Source: CAWAPD01 sp963783865
GTDB lineage: Bacteria; Actinomycetota; Thermoleophilia; UBA2241
Direction: 5' to 3'
DNA length: 64,000 nucleotides
Assembly: GCA_963783865.1 (NCBI GenBank)
Contig: CAWAPD010000001.1
Coordinates: forward strand, 248,001-312,000
Part shown: positions 42,022 through 50,340 of the stretch, piece by piece
How the letters are laid out: the number at the start of each line of letters is the position of its first letter
Numbering within the stretch: the stretch's first letter is position 1
Notes under the pieces: generated by a model
Database searches by the model: none
Told to the model about the DNA's origin: nothing
What the model saw: the letters and a program-made list of their open reading frames with translations, nothing else
Program-made: the position numbers and the translations under genes

Positions 42022-45000
42022 TTACCGCCCCGTCTGCTCGCCTGCGCCCGCGAAGGCCACGCAGCGGTCGCGCCCGCGGCGCTTGGCCACGTACATCGCC
42101 CAGTCCGCCTTGTCGAGCAGCTCGGTCTTGGTCTGGGCGTCGCCCGGCAGCGTCGCCAGGCCGATGCTCACCGTCACCCGCCCGCCGGGCGCCAGCGGCG
42201 CCTCGGAGATCGCGGTGCGGATGCGCTCCGCGACCTCGAACGCCATGACCGGGCCGGTCTCGATCAGCACGACGGCGAACTCGTCGCCGCCGTAGCGGGC
42301 GGCGAGGTCGATGCGGCGGATGGTGCGGCCCACGACCTGCGCCATCCGCCGCAGCACGTCGTCGCCGCCGCGATGCCCCAGGCGGTCGTTGGCCTCCTTG
42401 AACTGGTCGACGTCGCAGAACAGCACCGACAGCTCGGTCCCCTGCGCCAGCGCGCGTGAGACTTCCTCGCTCAGCCGCTCGTGCAGGTACCGGTGGTTGT
42501 AGAGGCCGGTCAGGCCGTCGGTCATCGAGTCGATCTCCACGCGGGTGAGGCGCGAGGCCGCGTCGCGCGCGAGCCCGGTGAACATGCGCGTCACGTCGCT
42601 CGTGGTCTTGGCGGCCCCGGAGAGGTCGATCGCCGAGATCACCGCCCGCACGAGGCCGACGATCCCGCCGTCGCCGTCGAGGATCGGCGCCAGCCCGCAG
42701 ACCCAGGCGCCGTACTCGTCGACGAACAGCACGTTGGCGTCGATCGGCCGGCCGGCATAGGCCTCCATCTCCTCCTGGTCGGCGAGCACGACCTCGCCCA
42801 GGCGGTCGGCCGCCTCCGGATCGTTGCTGCGCGAGACCACGACCGCGCTGCGGTGCTCGTCGAGACGGCTCTCGGCGACCATGCCGCTGACCCGCGGCCG
42901 CAGCGCCATCGTCTGGTCGAACTGCGCGCCCAGCGCCGCGCGCGCGGGCTCGTCGCGCTCGACCGACGCCGCCAGCTCCGCGAAGCGGCCGCCGTCGATC
43001 TCGGCGGCGGCCTCCCAGGCGGCGACCAGCGCCTCGGCCTTGAGCTCGCGCAGCTCCTCGAGCACGCGCAGGAACGCGTCGACCATCTGAGGGTCGAACT
43101 GGGTGCCGCGACCGTCCTCGAGCTCCTTGACGCAGGCCGGGTAGGTGAGCGCCTGGCGGTAGAGACGCAGCGACGACATCGCGTCGTAGGAGTCGACCAC
43201 ACAGAGCAGCCGGGCGATCTGCGAGATGCCCTCGGCCGCCAGCCCGTCGGGGTAGCCCGTGCCGTCGTAGCGCTCGTGGTGGTGGCGCACGCCGGCGACC
43301 AGGTGCTCCCCCAGCAGCGGCTCGATGATCTCGGCGCTGATCACCGGGTGCTCGCGCATGAGCTCCCACTCCTCGTTCGAGAGCGGGCCCGGCTTGAGCA
43401 GGCTGCGGTCCGAGACGGCGATCTTGCCGATGTCGTGCAGGAAGGCGATCTCCTCGACCTGGCCGATCAGCTCGCGCGACCAGCCCAGCTCGCGCGCGAG
43501 CAGCACAGCGTATGCGGCCACGCGCGCGGTGTGGCCGAAGGTGTAGTAGTCCTTGGCGTTCAGAGCCGAGCTCAGCGCCCGCAGGTTGCCGAGGTGCATC
43601 AGCTTCACGTTCTCGAACAGGCCGGCGTTGTTGATGGCCAGCGACAGGTGCGCCGCCAGGGCTTCGAGGAAGCGGCCGTCGCCGGCCGAGAAGGCCCGGT
43701 CGCGGGTGCTGCCCAGCGCCAGCACACCGGTGACCTCCTCGTCCCGCAGGAGGGCCACCAGGGCGGCCGAGCGCAGCCCCTCGAAGGCCGCCGGCGCGCC
43801 CGGGAGCGGCGGGTCCTGCGGCAGGTCGAGCACGGCGGCGTGACCCTCGACCAGACGCGTGCGCACGCCCAGGGGCAGCTCGGCCAGGGCAGCGCCGGAG
43901 AGCATGGCCTCGCGGCCCGTCGAGGCGAACACGCTGCCCAGCAAGCCGTCGCCGTCGGCGATCGCCAGGCTGGCGACGTCGAACTGCATCAGGCGGCGGA
44001 TCTCGTCGACCGTCGCGCGCGCGACCTCGACCACGTTCAGGCTGGCCGTGGCCTTGCGCGCGATCTCGTTCAGCAGCCCCGTCTCGCGCGTGCTCAGCTC
44101 GAGGCTGGCGAACAGGCGCGCGTTGTGGATCGCCGCGGCCGCCTGCTCCCCGATGCCGCGCAGCAGCTCGATCTCCGCGTCGCTGAACCGTCGCTCGCTG
44201 GCCGTCTCGTTCAGCACGAGGATCCCGACCGGCTCGTCTCGGAACCGCAGCGGCACGCTGACGCTGGTCTTCTCGCCGTACGCCTCGAGCGACTCGCGCA
44301 CGGACGGCGCGAGGTCCGGGTCCGACAGGCTCTCGACCACGATGTCGTGCCCTTCCAGGATGAGGCGGTCGTCGGGGAAGTCGTCGAGCTCCAGCGGCAC
44401 CCCGAGCTCGTCGTAGCCGCTCGGCGCGATCGAGTAGAAGGACCGGGCCGTGATCGTGTCGGCCTCGCGGTCGTGCTCGAAGATCACGCACTCGGGGCAG
44501 TCGAGCGCCTGGGCGGCGGTCTCGGCGACGATGCCCAGCACTTCGTCGATGCGCACCGTCGACGTGAGGGCGCGGCCGGCGTCGAGCAGCGACAGCAGGT
44601 GGCGATTGCGCTCCTCCTGCGCGCGGTACAGCTTGGCGTTGTTGATGGCGATCGCGGCCTGCTCGCCCAGCGCCTGCGCCAGCCCGAGCTCCTCCGCGGT
44701 GAACGTGCGCTCCTCGCGGTCCTCGATCAGGACGAGGAGCCCGAGCCGCTGCCCGCCGACCGCGAGCGGCATGCTCAGGCAGGTCTTCTCGCCCCACCGC
44801 TCCATCGAGGCGCGCGCCACCGGGTCGAGGCCGGGATCGGAGATCGTCTCGACCACCGGCACGTCGCCGTGGAGGATCGCGTTCTCGCTGGGGTGCTCGC
44901 TCATCTGCCAGACCTCGCCGGTCACCTGATAGCCGGCCTCCGAGACCGCGCTGAGCTCCTGCAGGATGTCCTGGTCGGGGTGGAACTCCCAGATCACGCA

Positions 45001-46404
45001 CTCGCGCATGCCGAGCGTGTCGACCGCCGACTGCCCGACCGCCTCGAGGACGTCGTCAAGCACGAGCGTCGAGGCGCTGGCGCGGCTGGCGCGCAGCAGC
45101 GAGGCGAGGTGACGATTCTGCTTGCCGAGGCGGCGCAACATCTGGTCGGTGTGGATGGCGACGGCGGCCTGCTCGGCGAGACCGTCGACCACCGCCATCT
45201 CCTCTGCGGTGTAGACCCGCTCGACCTCGGTCTCGAAGACCACGAGCAGACCGACCGACTCGTCCCCGAAGCGCAGCGGCACGGTGAGCATGGTCTTCTC
45301 ACCCCACGCCACCATCGCCGCTCGTGAGGCCGGGTCGAGGCGCGGGTCGGAGATGTGCTCGACCAACGCCTTGCCGTCCCGGAGGATGCGCCGGTCCACC
45401 GGCCAATCCTCGAGGGAGAAGCGCCGGCCGAGGCCTTCCCACCCAGTGGGCTCGGACTCGAACAGCGCGAGGGCGACGGTGGCGTTCGCATCCACGTCGT
45501 GCTCGTAGATGACGATCTGGGGCGATCCCAGGGCTTCGCAAGCGCGCTGGGCGACGATCGCCAGCGCGTCCTCCAGGCACGCGGTCGTGGCCACTGCGCG
45601 GCTGGACTCGAGAAGCGAGGCCAGCCGCGCCGTCTGCTCCTCCTGCCGGCGGAACATGGTGGCGTTGTGCATGGCGATCGCCGCCTGCTCGCCCAGCGCC
45701 GCGGCAAGCTCGAGCTCGGCCGACGTGAAATGGCGCTCGCGGCCGGTCTCGGTCAGGACCAGGAACCCGAGAGCTTCGCCGCCCAGCCGCAGCGGGACCG
45801 TCAGGCAGCTCATCTCGCCGTACTCCTCCATCGAGGCCCGCACGTCGGCCGGGAGGCCGGCGTCCGAGATGTACTCGACGACGACGTCGGGGCTACCGAG
45901 CAGCTCGCGGACGTGTGGGTAGTCGCTGGCGGGGAACGCCTCCCCCAGCTCCTCGGCATAGCCCGATGGCCTTGTCTCGCAGATCGCCCGGGCGGCGAGC
46001 GTGTCGGTGGCCGCGTCGTAGGCGAAGATCGTGCAGGCCGACCCGTCGAGCGCCGCCGCCGCCGTGCGCGCGACGATGTCGAGCACGTCCTCGAGCACGA
46101 CGCTCGAGGTGATCGCCCGGCTCGCCTGGCGCAGCGCGGCGAACATGTTGGCGAGGTCCGGGGCCGGGGTGGCGACGAGGATCGGACCGGCCGGCGAGGA
46201 GAGACCGGCAGCGTCCGACGGATCGGCTCCCACGAGCGCCTCGAGCTCGCAGCGATGGAAGCGACGCTGGCCGCCGGGGGTGCGCGTGCACGCGATGCGT
46301 CCCGCGTCGGCCCAGCGCCGTACGGTGACCGGGCTCACGCCCAGCAGCTGCGCCGCTTCACTCAGACGGACCCAGTCCGCACCGTTCGACCCGTTGCCTG
46401 CCAA
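42022..46404 (-). CDS. BldC/MerR-like HTH - five GAF - HD-GYP - GGDEF signalling protein
   Basis: 1460 residues. Residues ~12-58 form a BldC-like winged HTH (LSEAAQLLGVSPVTVRRWAD then TPGGQRRFHRCELEAL). Five GAF modules follow (~90-255, 255-425, 425-600, 600-770, 775-940), the first four closely similar and joined by coiled-coil helices such as HNATMFRRQEEQTARL. An HD-GYP domain (~945-1150) has HDIGK, HHERYDGTGYPDG; next a PAS/Cache-like segment (~1230-1290), then an intact GGDEF domain (~1315-1455) with RYGGDEFAVV. It can thus in principle bind DNA and both make and break c-di-GMP. Start is TTG 46404 after GGGGGGG. A 10-bp direct repeat lies 47 bases upstream. Confidence 0.9.
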   Translation of the reverse strand: MAGNGSNGADWVRLSEAAQLLGVSPVTVRRWADAGRIACTRTPGGQRRFHRCELEALVGADPSDAAGLSSPAGPILVATPAPDLANMFAALRQASRAITSSVVLEDVLDIVARTAAAALDGSACTIFAYDAATDTLAARAICETRPSGYAEELGEAFPASDYPHVRELLGSPDVVVEYISDAGLPADVRASMEEYGEMSCLTVPLRLGGEALGFLVLTETGRERHFTSAELELAAALGEQAAIAMHNATMFRRQEEQTARLASLLESSRAVATTACLEDALAIVAQRACEALGSPQIVIYEHDVDANATVALALFESEPTGWEGLGRRFSLEDWPVDRRILRDGKALVEHISDPRLDPASRAAMVAWGEKTMLTVPLRFGDESVGLLVVFETEVERVYTAEEMAVVDGLAEQAAVAIHTDQMLRRLGKQNRHLASLLRASRASASTLVLDDVLEAVGQSAVDTLGMRECVIWEFHPDQDILQELSAVSEAGYQVTGEVWQMSEHPSENAILHGDVPVVETISDPGLDPVARASMERWGEKTCLSMPLAVGGQRLGLLVLIEDREERTFTAEELGLAQALGEQAAIAINNAKLYRAQEERNRHLLSLLDAGRALTSTVRIDEVLGIVAETAAQALDCPECVIFEHDREADTITARSFYSIAPSGYDELGVPLELDDFPDDRLILEGHDIVVESLSDPDLAPSVRESLEAYGEKTSVSVPLRFRDEPVGILVLNETASERRFSDAEIELLRGIGEQAAAAIHNARLFASLELSTRETGLLNEIARKATASLNVVEVARATVDEIRRLMQFDVASLAIADGDGLLGSVFASTGREAMLSGAALAELPLGVRTRLVEGHAAVLDLPQDPPLPGAPAAFEGLRSAALVALLRDEEVTGVLALGSTRDRAFSAGDGRFLEALAAHLSLAINNAGLFENVKLMHLGNLRALSSALNAKDYYTFGHTARVAAYAVLLARELGWSRELIGQVEEIAFLHDIGKIAVSDRSLLKPGPLSNEEWELMREHPVISAEIIEPLLGEHLVAGVRHHHERYDGTGYPDGLAAEGISQIARLLCVVDSYDAMSSLRLYRQALTYPACVKELEDGRGTQFDPQMVDAFLRVLEELRELKAEALVAAWEAAAEIDGGRFAELAASVERDEPARAALGAQFDQTMALRPRVSGMVAESRLDEHRSAVVVSRSNDPEAADRLGEVVLADQEEMEAYAGRPIDANVLFVDEYGAWVCGLAPILDGDGGIVGLVRAVISAIDLSGAAKTTSDVTRMFTGLARDAASRLTRVEIDSMTDGLTGLYNHRYLHERLSEEVSRALAQGTELSVLFCDVDQFKEANDRLGHRGGDDVLRRMAQVVGRTIRRIDLAARYGGDEFAVVLIETGPVMAFEVAERIRTAISEAPLAPGGRVTVSIGLATLPGDAQTKTELLDKADWAMYVAKRRGRDRCVAFAGAGEQTGR

Positions 46405-46450
46405 CGCCCCCCCAGCCCGCTCGCCGTGACACTACTCCATCGGCAAAAGC

Positions 46451-46470
46451 TGTACATCTCTGTACATTCG
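46451..46470. promoter_or_regulatory. 10-bp direct repeats upstream of the BldC-like/GGDEF gene
   Basis: TGTACATCTC then TGTACATTCG, two TGTACA cores exactly 10 bases apart in an otherwise GC-rich region. Head-to-tail repeats are the kind of site bound by BldC-type proteins, so autoregulation is a reasonable guess. Confidence 0.45.
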
Positions 46471-46493
46471 AGCGGCCCGGTGGGTGATGGCGT

Positions 46494-46907
46494 CTACGGT
46501 ACCGCGTAGTCTCCCTCCCCCGTCCACAAGTGCGCGACCAGACGGTAGCCCGAGCCGTCGGGGGCGACGGCGTAGACGAAGTCACCCGGGCCGTCGCCCT
46601 GCTTGATCGGCCCGCCGGTGTACGGGTCGGTCGGCCAGGAGCCGAGGAAGTGGCGGCCGACCGCGCCGGTCCGGCTCACATCCGGAGCGGACGGGTAGTG
46701 GCCGGCGTGGTCGGCCGCGTACTTCTCCACGCCGGCCTGGATGCTGCGCATCGCGTCTTCGACGACGGCAAGCCTGGCGGACTGCTTCTCGGTGAGCTTG
46801 GTCGCCGGCTGCCACGCGGTGGTCTCCCGGCGCGATGCGAACGTGAAGACCAGCGCGGCCAGCACGAGCGGGACGACGACGAGCACCGTGACCAATCTCT
46901 TGTCCAT
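46494..46907 (-). CDS. pilin/pseudopilin-like membrane protein
   Basis: 137 residues. One N-terminal hydrophobic helix (VTVLVVVPLVLAALVFTF), then a helical spine (EKYAADHAGHYPS) and a small beta domain with WPTDPYTGGPIKQ, GDFVYAV and GYRLVAHLWTG, the wording of type II secretion/type IV pilin heads. A classical prepilin cleavage motif before the helix is not evident (the sequence starts MDKRL), so it may be an uncleaved membrane protein with a pilin-like head. It lies upstream of the c-di-GMP protein on the same strand with an 89-bp gap containing the TGTACA repeats. Confidence 0.65.
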   Translation of the reverse strand: MDKRLVTVLVVVPLVLAALVFTFASRRETTAWQPATKLTEKQSARLAVVEDAMRSIQAGVEKYAADHAGHYPSAPDVSRTGAVGRHFLGSWPTDPYTGGPIKQGDGPGDFVYAVAPDGSGYRLVAHLWTGEGDYAVP

Positions 46908-46956
46908 CGCTTCCCCGGGGACGACGCCTCAGACTGCGACTCAGATGCTGCCGAAC

Positions 46957-47142
46957 CTACAGCCTCAGGAAGTGCAACACCCCCCAGACGAGGTACGCGG
47001 GCCACACGATCGACTGGAAGACGCCGTAGAGGCCGTCCCAGAACGAGTGGGCGCTCTGGATGAAGTAGACGAGCGCCCCGATGAAGCCGAGGCCGTAGAC
47101 CGCGCCGCCGGCGCCGCCGCCGCGATAGTGCCTGTCTGCCAT
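46957..47142 (-). CDS. small two-helix membrane protein, conserved hypothetical
   Basis: 61 residues. GLGFIGALVYFIQSAHSFWD and FQSIVWPAYLVWGVLHFLRL form two amphipathic/hydrophobic helices. The pattern (FIGALVYFIQ...W.G..G...IVWPA.LV) is seen in many actinobacterial and cyanobacterial small proteins of unknown function. ATG 47142 follows AAGGAG with good spacing, which supports the start. Located between tRNA-Sec and the pilin-like gene on the same strand. Confidence 0.75.
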   Translation of the reverse strand: MADRHYRGGGAGGAVYGLGFIGALVYFIQSAHSFWDGLYGVFQSIVWPAYLVWGVLHFLRL

Positions 47143-47233
47143 GCCCGCTCCTTGTTCGGGTGACCTTCAGCACGGAATCTAGCACCTGGATGACGGCGGA
47201 ACACACGACGTCGTGTCGGACGACGAGAACGGC

Positions 47234-47331
47234 TGGCGGAGCGACATGGGGGTCGAACCCACCCAGGACGGGATCACCGCCCCGCAGACGGTTTTGAAGA
47301 CCGCGACGGTCACCGGACCGCGAGCCGCTCC
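47234..47331 (-). tRNA. selC: tRNA-Sec (anticodon TCA)
   Basis: 98 bases including the encoded CCA. It shows the features of bacterial selenocysteine tRNA: an 8-bp acceptor stem (GGAGCGGC with GTCGCTCC), a D arm longer than usual, anticodon loop CTTCAAA with TCA at 47297-47295, a long variable arm, T arm GTGGGTTCGACCCCCAT, discriminator G and 3' CCA. It inserts selenocysteine at UGA when SelA, SelB and SelD are present; none of these is in this window, nor could I find a clear in-frame-TGA selenoprotein here. Confidence 0.97.
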
Positions 47332-47353
47332 ACAAGGGCCACAACAGTAGAAG

Positions 47354-47386
47354 GGGCGGCGGCGACTGTCAAAGTCGCCGCCGCCC
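47354..47386 (-). terminator. hairpin terminator after the glycoside hydrolase gene
   Basis: Perfect 14-bp stem (47354-47367 / 47373-47386), loop GTCAA, between the hydrolase stop and tRNA-Sec on the same strand. Confidence 0.6.
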
Positions 47387-47431
47387 TCCGGCGGCTGCCG
47401 CCGCCGGCAACGGGCCGCTGCCCCGACGGCC

Positions 47432-48541
47432 CTACTTGATCAGCTCGGTGTACCAGGTGCGCAGCACGGCCTCGGCCGGCTTGCGATGGGGCGTGTAGCT
47501 CGTGTCGCGCATGCCGCCCACCGACGGGTCGGGAGACCACTGCCACCAGAAGACGCCCTTCATCCATGGGCGCCTCGAGAAGGTCCGCATGGCGGCGCGG
47601 TACCAGCGCGCCTGCATCTTCGGGTCGGGCGCCCCGTCGATCCGCCAGTCCCAGGGGAACACGGCGCCGCCGACCACGCTGCGCACGCCGATCTCGGTGA
47701 AGATGACAGGCTTGTGCCACCTCTCGTGCACGGCGCGCAGCGCCGGGTAGTACCGCCGCCAGCCGCGGACGAGGTCGCGGATCCTGGGATGCGTCTTGGT
47801 CGTCAGGGTCGGGTAGGCGTCGACGCCGATCAGGTCGACGGCGTTCCACCAGGAGATGGCCCGGGGATGCCGGTCGAGCCGCGCGTCGGCGTACGTGAGC
47901 AGGCCGCCGTACACCTGCCTCACGTCGGCGACCACCCGGCGCCACCCGGCCGGGTGGCGGGCGGCCGTGTCGAGCTCGCAGCCCACGCACAGCTGCTCGG
48001 CGCCGGTCTCGGCCGCCAGGCTCGCGTAGTGCACGATCATGTGATCGTAGGAAGCGAACCATGCCGTCCAGCCGGCAGCGGTGAAGACGCGGCCGATCTG
48101 CCCGCGCCAGTGCATCGGGTCGTCGGTCAGGCTGAGCTGCGGCTTGAGCATCACGTGCAGGCCGAGCGAGTGCGCCTCGGCGATGATCGCTCGCAAGGAG
48201 GCGTCGGTGGGCGTCGCGGACGTGTCCTGGCGAATGGTCGTCGATGCGATGTCTTTCTGGTAGACGGTGACCAGGAACATGACCCAGTCGGCGCCGGCGT
48301 CACGCAGCTCCGTGAGCGAGCTGGTCGCGTCGCTCCCGACGTAGCTGCCGGCCGAGTAGCCGGTGAACGAGATCCCCTTCTCGACCCCGGTCGTGGCGGC
48401 GCGGGCGCTCGCCGGCGCGCCGGCGCAGAGCGCCAGCACGCCGGCGAGCGCCGCCAGCGCGAGCGCCGCTTTGAGCGTAGCGAACGGCGGCGCCTCAGGC
48501 GCCGCCGTTCGCACCCCCGATGACCCGATCCCCCAGTCCAT
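47432..48541 (-). CDS. secreted GH113-like glycoside hydrolase (TIM barrel)
   Basis: 369 residues. Signal sequence (LKAALALAALAGVLALCAG ending APASARA) and then a barrel starting GISFTGYSAGSYVGSDATS, as in GH113 mannanase-like proteins. The probable acid/base Glu is in CVGCELDTA and the nucleophile Glu in IFTEIGVRS. It would hydrolyse a beta-linked polysaccharide outside the cell. ATG 48541 is chosen over the longer frame because GATAAG sits just upstream with a TTGATG -35, giving a leaderless start. A palindrome (48480-48512) lies between the start and the signal peptide. Divergent from the small peptide and alginate-lyase-like genes. Confidence 0.75.
   Translation of the reverse strand: MDWGIGSSGVRTAAPEAPPFATLKAALALAALAGVLALCAGAPASARAATTGVEKGISFTGYSAGSYVGSDATSSLTELRDAGADWVMFLVTVYQKDIASTTIRQDTSATPTDASLRAIIAEAHSLGLHVMLKPQLSLTDDPMHWRGQIGRVFTAAGWTAWFASYDHMIVHYASLAAETGAEQLCVGCELDTAARHPAGWRRVVADVRQVYGGLLTYADARLDRHPRAISWWNAVDLIGVDAYPTLTTKTHPRIRDLVRGWRRYYPALRAVHERWHKPVIFTEIGVRSVVGGAVFPWDWRIDGAPDPKMQARWYRAAMRTFSRRPWMKGVFWWQWSPDPSVGGMRDTSYTPHRKPAEAVLRTWYTELIK
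48480..48512. repeat. palindrome at the 5' end of the GH113-like gene
   Basis: 15-bp perfect arms (GCGAACGGCGGCGCC), loop TCA, covering codons ~11-21, just before the hydrophobic signal sequence. Confidence 0.6.
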
Positions 48542-48597
48542 GACAGCTCTTATCCCACGGGGTGCCCGTACCATCAAACCGTTCAGCGTCGCCCGGG

Positions 48598-48626
48598 TTG
48601 ACAACGCCTTGCCCGGCCTATAGGGT
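48598..48626 (+). promoter_or_regulatory. promoter facing the second small peptide
   Basis: TTGACA (48598-48603), 17-base spacer, TAGGGT (48621-48626). Transcription would start near 48633. Confidence 0.6.
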
Positions 48627-48632
48627 CCGCGG

Positions 48633-48735
48633 CGGCTGCTGACAGGCAGGACACGAGACCTACCGGCAACGGCGCGCTATGCGACAGCGCCCACCTCAAG
48701 GAACCCGCCTCGCGGGTCCCCGAAAGGAGGCAAGC
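48633..48735 (+). other. structured 5' leader of the small peptide gene
   Basis: About 100 bases. Two stems can be drawn: GGCGCGCT...AGCGCC (around 48673-48693) and GGAACCCGC-CTC-GCGGGTCCC (around 48702-48722). The CCTC just before the second could pair with the GAGG of the SD. A regulatory leader is possible; I recognise no known riboswitch. Confidence 0.35.
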
Positions 48736-48849
48736 ATGCACCGTCCAGGAATGGCCGAGTCCCCGCCGCAGACCGCCCCCCTCATCTGCCATCAGCTCGA
48801 GATGACCTCGTGCGCGCACGTCCTCGTGCTGTGCACGATGCGCAGATAG
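48736..48849 (+). CDS. 37-residue Cys-containing small peptide
   Basis: ATG 48736 follows the very strong SD AAAGGAGG by five bases; stop TAG 48847-48849. Begins MHRPGMAESPPQTAPLIC and continues with HQLEMTSCAHVLVLC then TMRR (Cys 18, 26, 33). A consensus -35/-10 pair and a structured leader lie upstream, and an alginate-lyase-like gene with its own SD begins 84 bases downstream. No family recognised. It could be a leader peptide for that gene, a secreted Cys peptide, or a small metal-binding protein. Confidence 0.5.
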   Translation: MHRPGMAESPPQTAPLICHQLEMTSCAHVLVLCTMRR

Positions 48850-48933
48850 ACCTCCCCGCCTGATCTCCGTTCCCGCCGTGCCGGCGTCTGTCCGGTCGCG
48901 GCGCCGTACGACCTTCTGGCCTGGAGGATCCTC

Positions 48934-50265
48934 ATGTCACGAGACATGACGCATGACGTGTTTGGCACGTACCACGACGCACGACGTTTCACCGCACGAC
49001 GCTTCTTCTCTGCCCGTCGTCTGCTCGCGCTTTCCGCGTTCGCGGCACTCGTGACGGCCGGCGCGGCCGGCGTCCACGCCGGCCGCGCCCAAGCCGCCAC
49101 GCACCCACGACTGGTCCTCACGCGAAGCGCGATCACCGCCATCCGCGCCCGTCTGGCGACCAAAGCGCAGCCTCAGACGGGCGCCATGTCCGTCTTCAAG
49201 ATCCGCCTGTCGAACTGCCTGTCCGATTCCCCCAGCGTCTACCACGGCCCGTTCAGGGGCACCAGCCTGTCGACCGCCCGCGCCGACTTCGCCAAGCTCG
49301 AGAAGGACGGCAGCAAGGCCCGCGACCTGGGCATCGGGTACGTCCTGACCGGCAGCAAGCGCTACGCCACGCAGGCGCGGCGGTTCCTGCTGGCGTGGGC
49401 CAACGGCAACACGCCGACCACGATCGACGACTGGAACGCCAAGAACGCCGGTCAGCTGCAGAGCACGGGCGACTTCAGCTTCGCCTACGCGTACGACCTC
49501 ACCTACGGCTCGGGCGTGTACTCCAGCGCCGACCGCGCCGTCATCCGCTCGTGGTTCCACCGCTGCATCGCCGCCGTGCAGAGCTGCCTGCGGCCGACCC
49601 TCAAGGACTACTACTTCTCCCACCCCGACCGCACCGACATGAAGGGGACCTACGAGTGGGACTCGAGCAGGCACTACAGCCTCTACGACGCCGCGCTCGT
49701 CGGGTCGGACTTCACGGCGCTGATCCAGGCCGCCTCGCTGGCGATGGCCTACGACACAGGCGACAAGGCCACGATCTACAAGGTGATGACCTCGACCTCC
49801 AACCCGCTCGGCGTCCGCAAGATCCTGCGTTCGGCCCTCACCCCGCACAACGACGGTGACGGCGCCGGCACCAACCCGGTGCCGCAGAAGGAGGTCTACA
49901 AGAAGTACGTCAGCGGCCGCGGCGGCATGTTCGACTACATGACCTACAACACGCGGATCTGCAGCGTGCTCGCCGACATGGCCGCGCACCTGGGCTGGAG
50001 CGACGCCTCGGTGAAGGCGGCGAGGGCCAAGCTGCACACCTCGTGGGCCTACATGGCGGTGTACTTCCCGCCCAGCGCCCGGCGCAGCTTCAACCCCAAG
50101 GACACGATCAACCTCACGGCCGACCTTCCGCGATTCACGCTCGCCTACCACGACTTCGGCGACCCGCGGTTCCTGGCCGTGATCAGCTCGCACGACCGCT
50201 CGCACTACACCGAGCCGCAGCTGCTCGGCCCGATCACGCTGACGCACTCGATCGTGGGCAAGTAA
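48934..50265 (+). CDS. secreted alginate lyase/heparinase-like polysaccharide lyase
   Basis: 443 residues. N-terminal basic region and signal (LLALSAFAALVTAGAAGV, cleavage near AQA-A), then HPRLVLTRSAITAIRARL, as in alginate-lyase-domain (alpha/alpha toroid) proteins. Conserved blocks include NAKNAGQLQSTGDFSFAYAYDL, where Asn and Tyr would act, MFDYMTYNTRICSVLADMA, and an N-terminal LSNCLSDSP with paired Cys. It probably cleaves a uronic-acid polysaccharide outside the cell and complements the divergent GH113-like enzyme. ATG 48934 has TGGAGG upstream. A strong terminator follows. Confidence 0.78.
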   Translation: MSRDMTHDVFGTYHDARRFTARRFFSARRLLALSAFAALVTAGAAGVHAGRAQAATHPRLVLTRSAITAIRARLATKAQPQTGAMSVFKIRLSNCLSDSPSVYHGPFRGTSLSTARADFAKLEKDGSKARDLGIGYVLTGSKRYATQARRFLLAWANGNTPTTIDDWNAKNAGQLQSTGDFSFAYAYDLTYGSGVYSSADRAVIRSWFHRCIAAVQSCLRPTLKDYYFSHPDRTDMKGTYEWDSSRHYSLYDAALVGSDFTALIQAASLAMAYDTGDKATIYKVMTSTSNPLGVRKILRSALTPHNDGDGAGTNPVPQKEVYKKYVSGRGGMFDYMTYNTRICSVLADMAAHLGWSDASVKAARAKLHTSWAYMAVYFPPSARRSFNPKDTINLTADLPRFTLAYHDFGDPRFLAVISSHDRSHYTEPQLLGPITLTHSIVGK

Positions 50266-50274
50266 GAGCGCAAA

Positions 50275-50313
50275 GAGGGGGCGGGGGTGGCTCGAAGCCA
50301 CCCCCGCCCCCTC
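50275..50313. terminator. bidirectional GC-rich terminator
   Basis: Perfect 18-bp stem (50275-50292 / 50296-50313), loop CGA, between convergent genes. Confidence 0.75.
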
Positions 50314-50340
50314 GAGCGGTCGCCGCCGCGTTCTCGGTTG

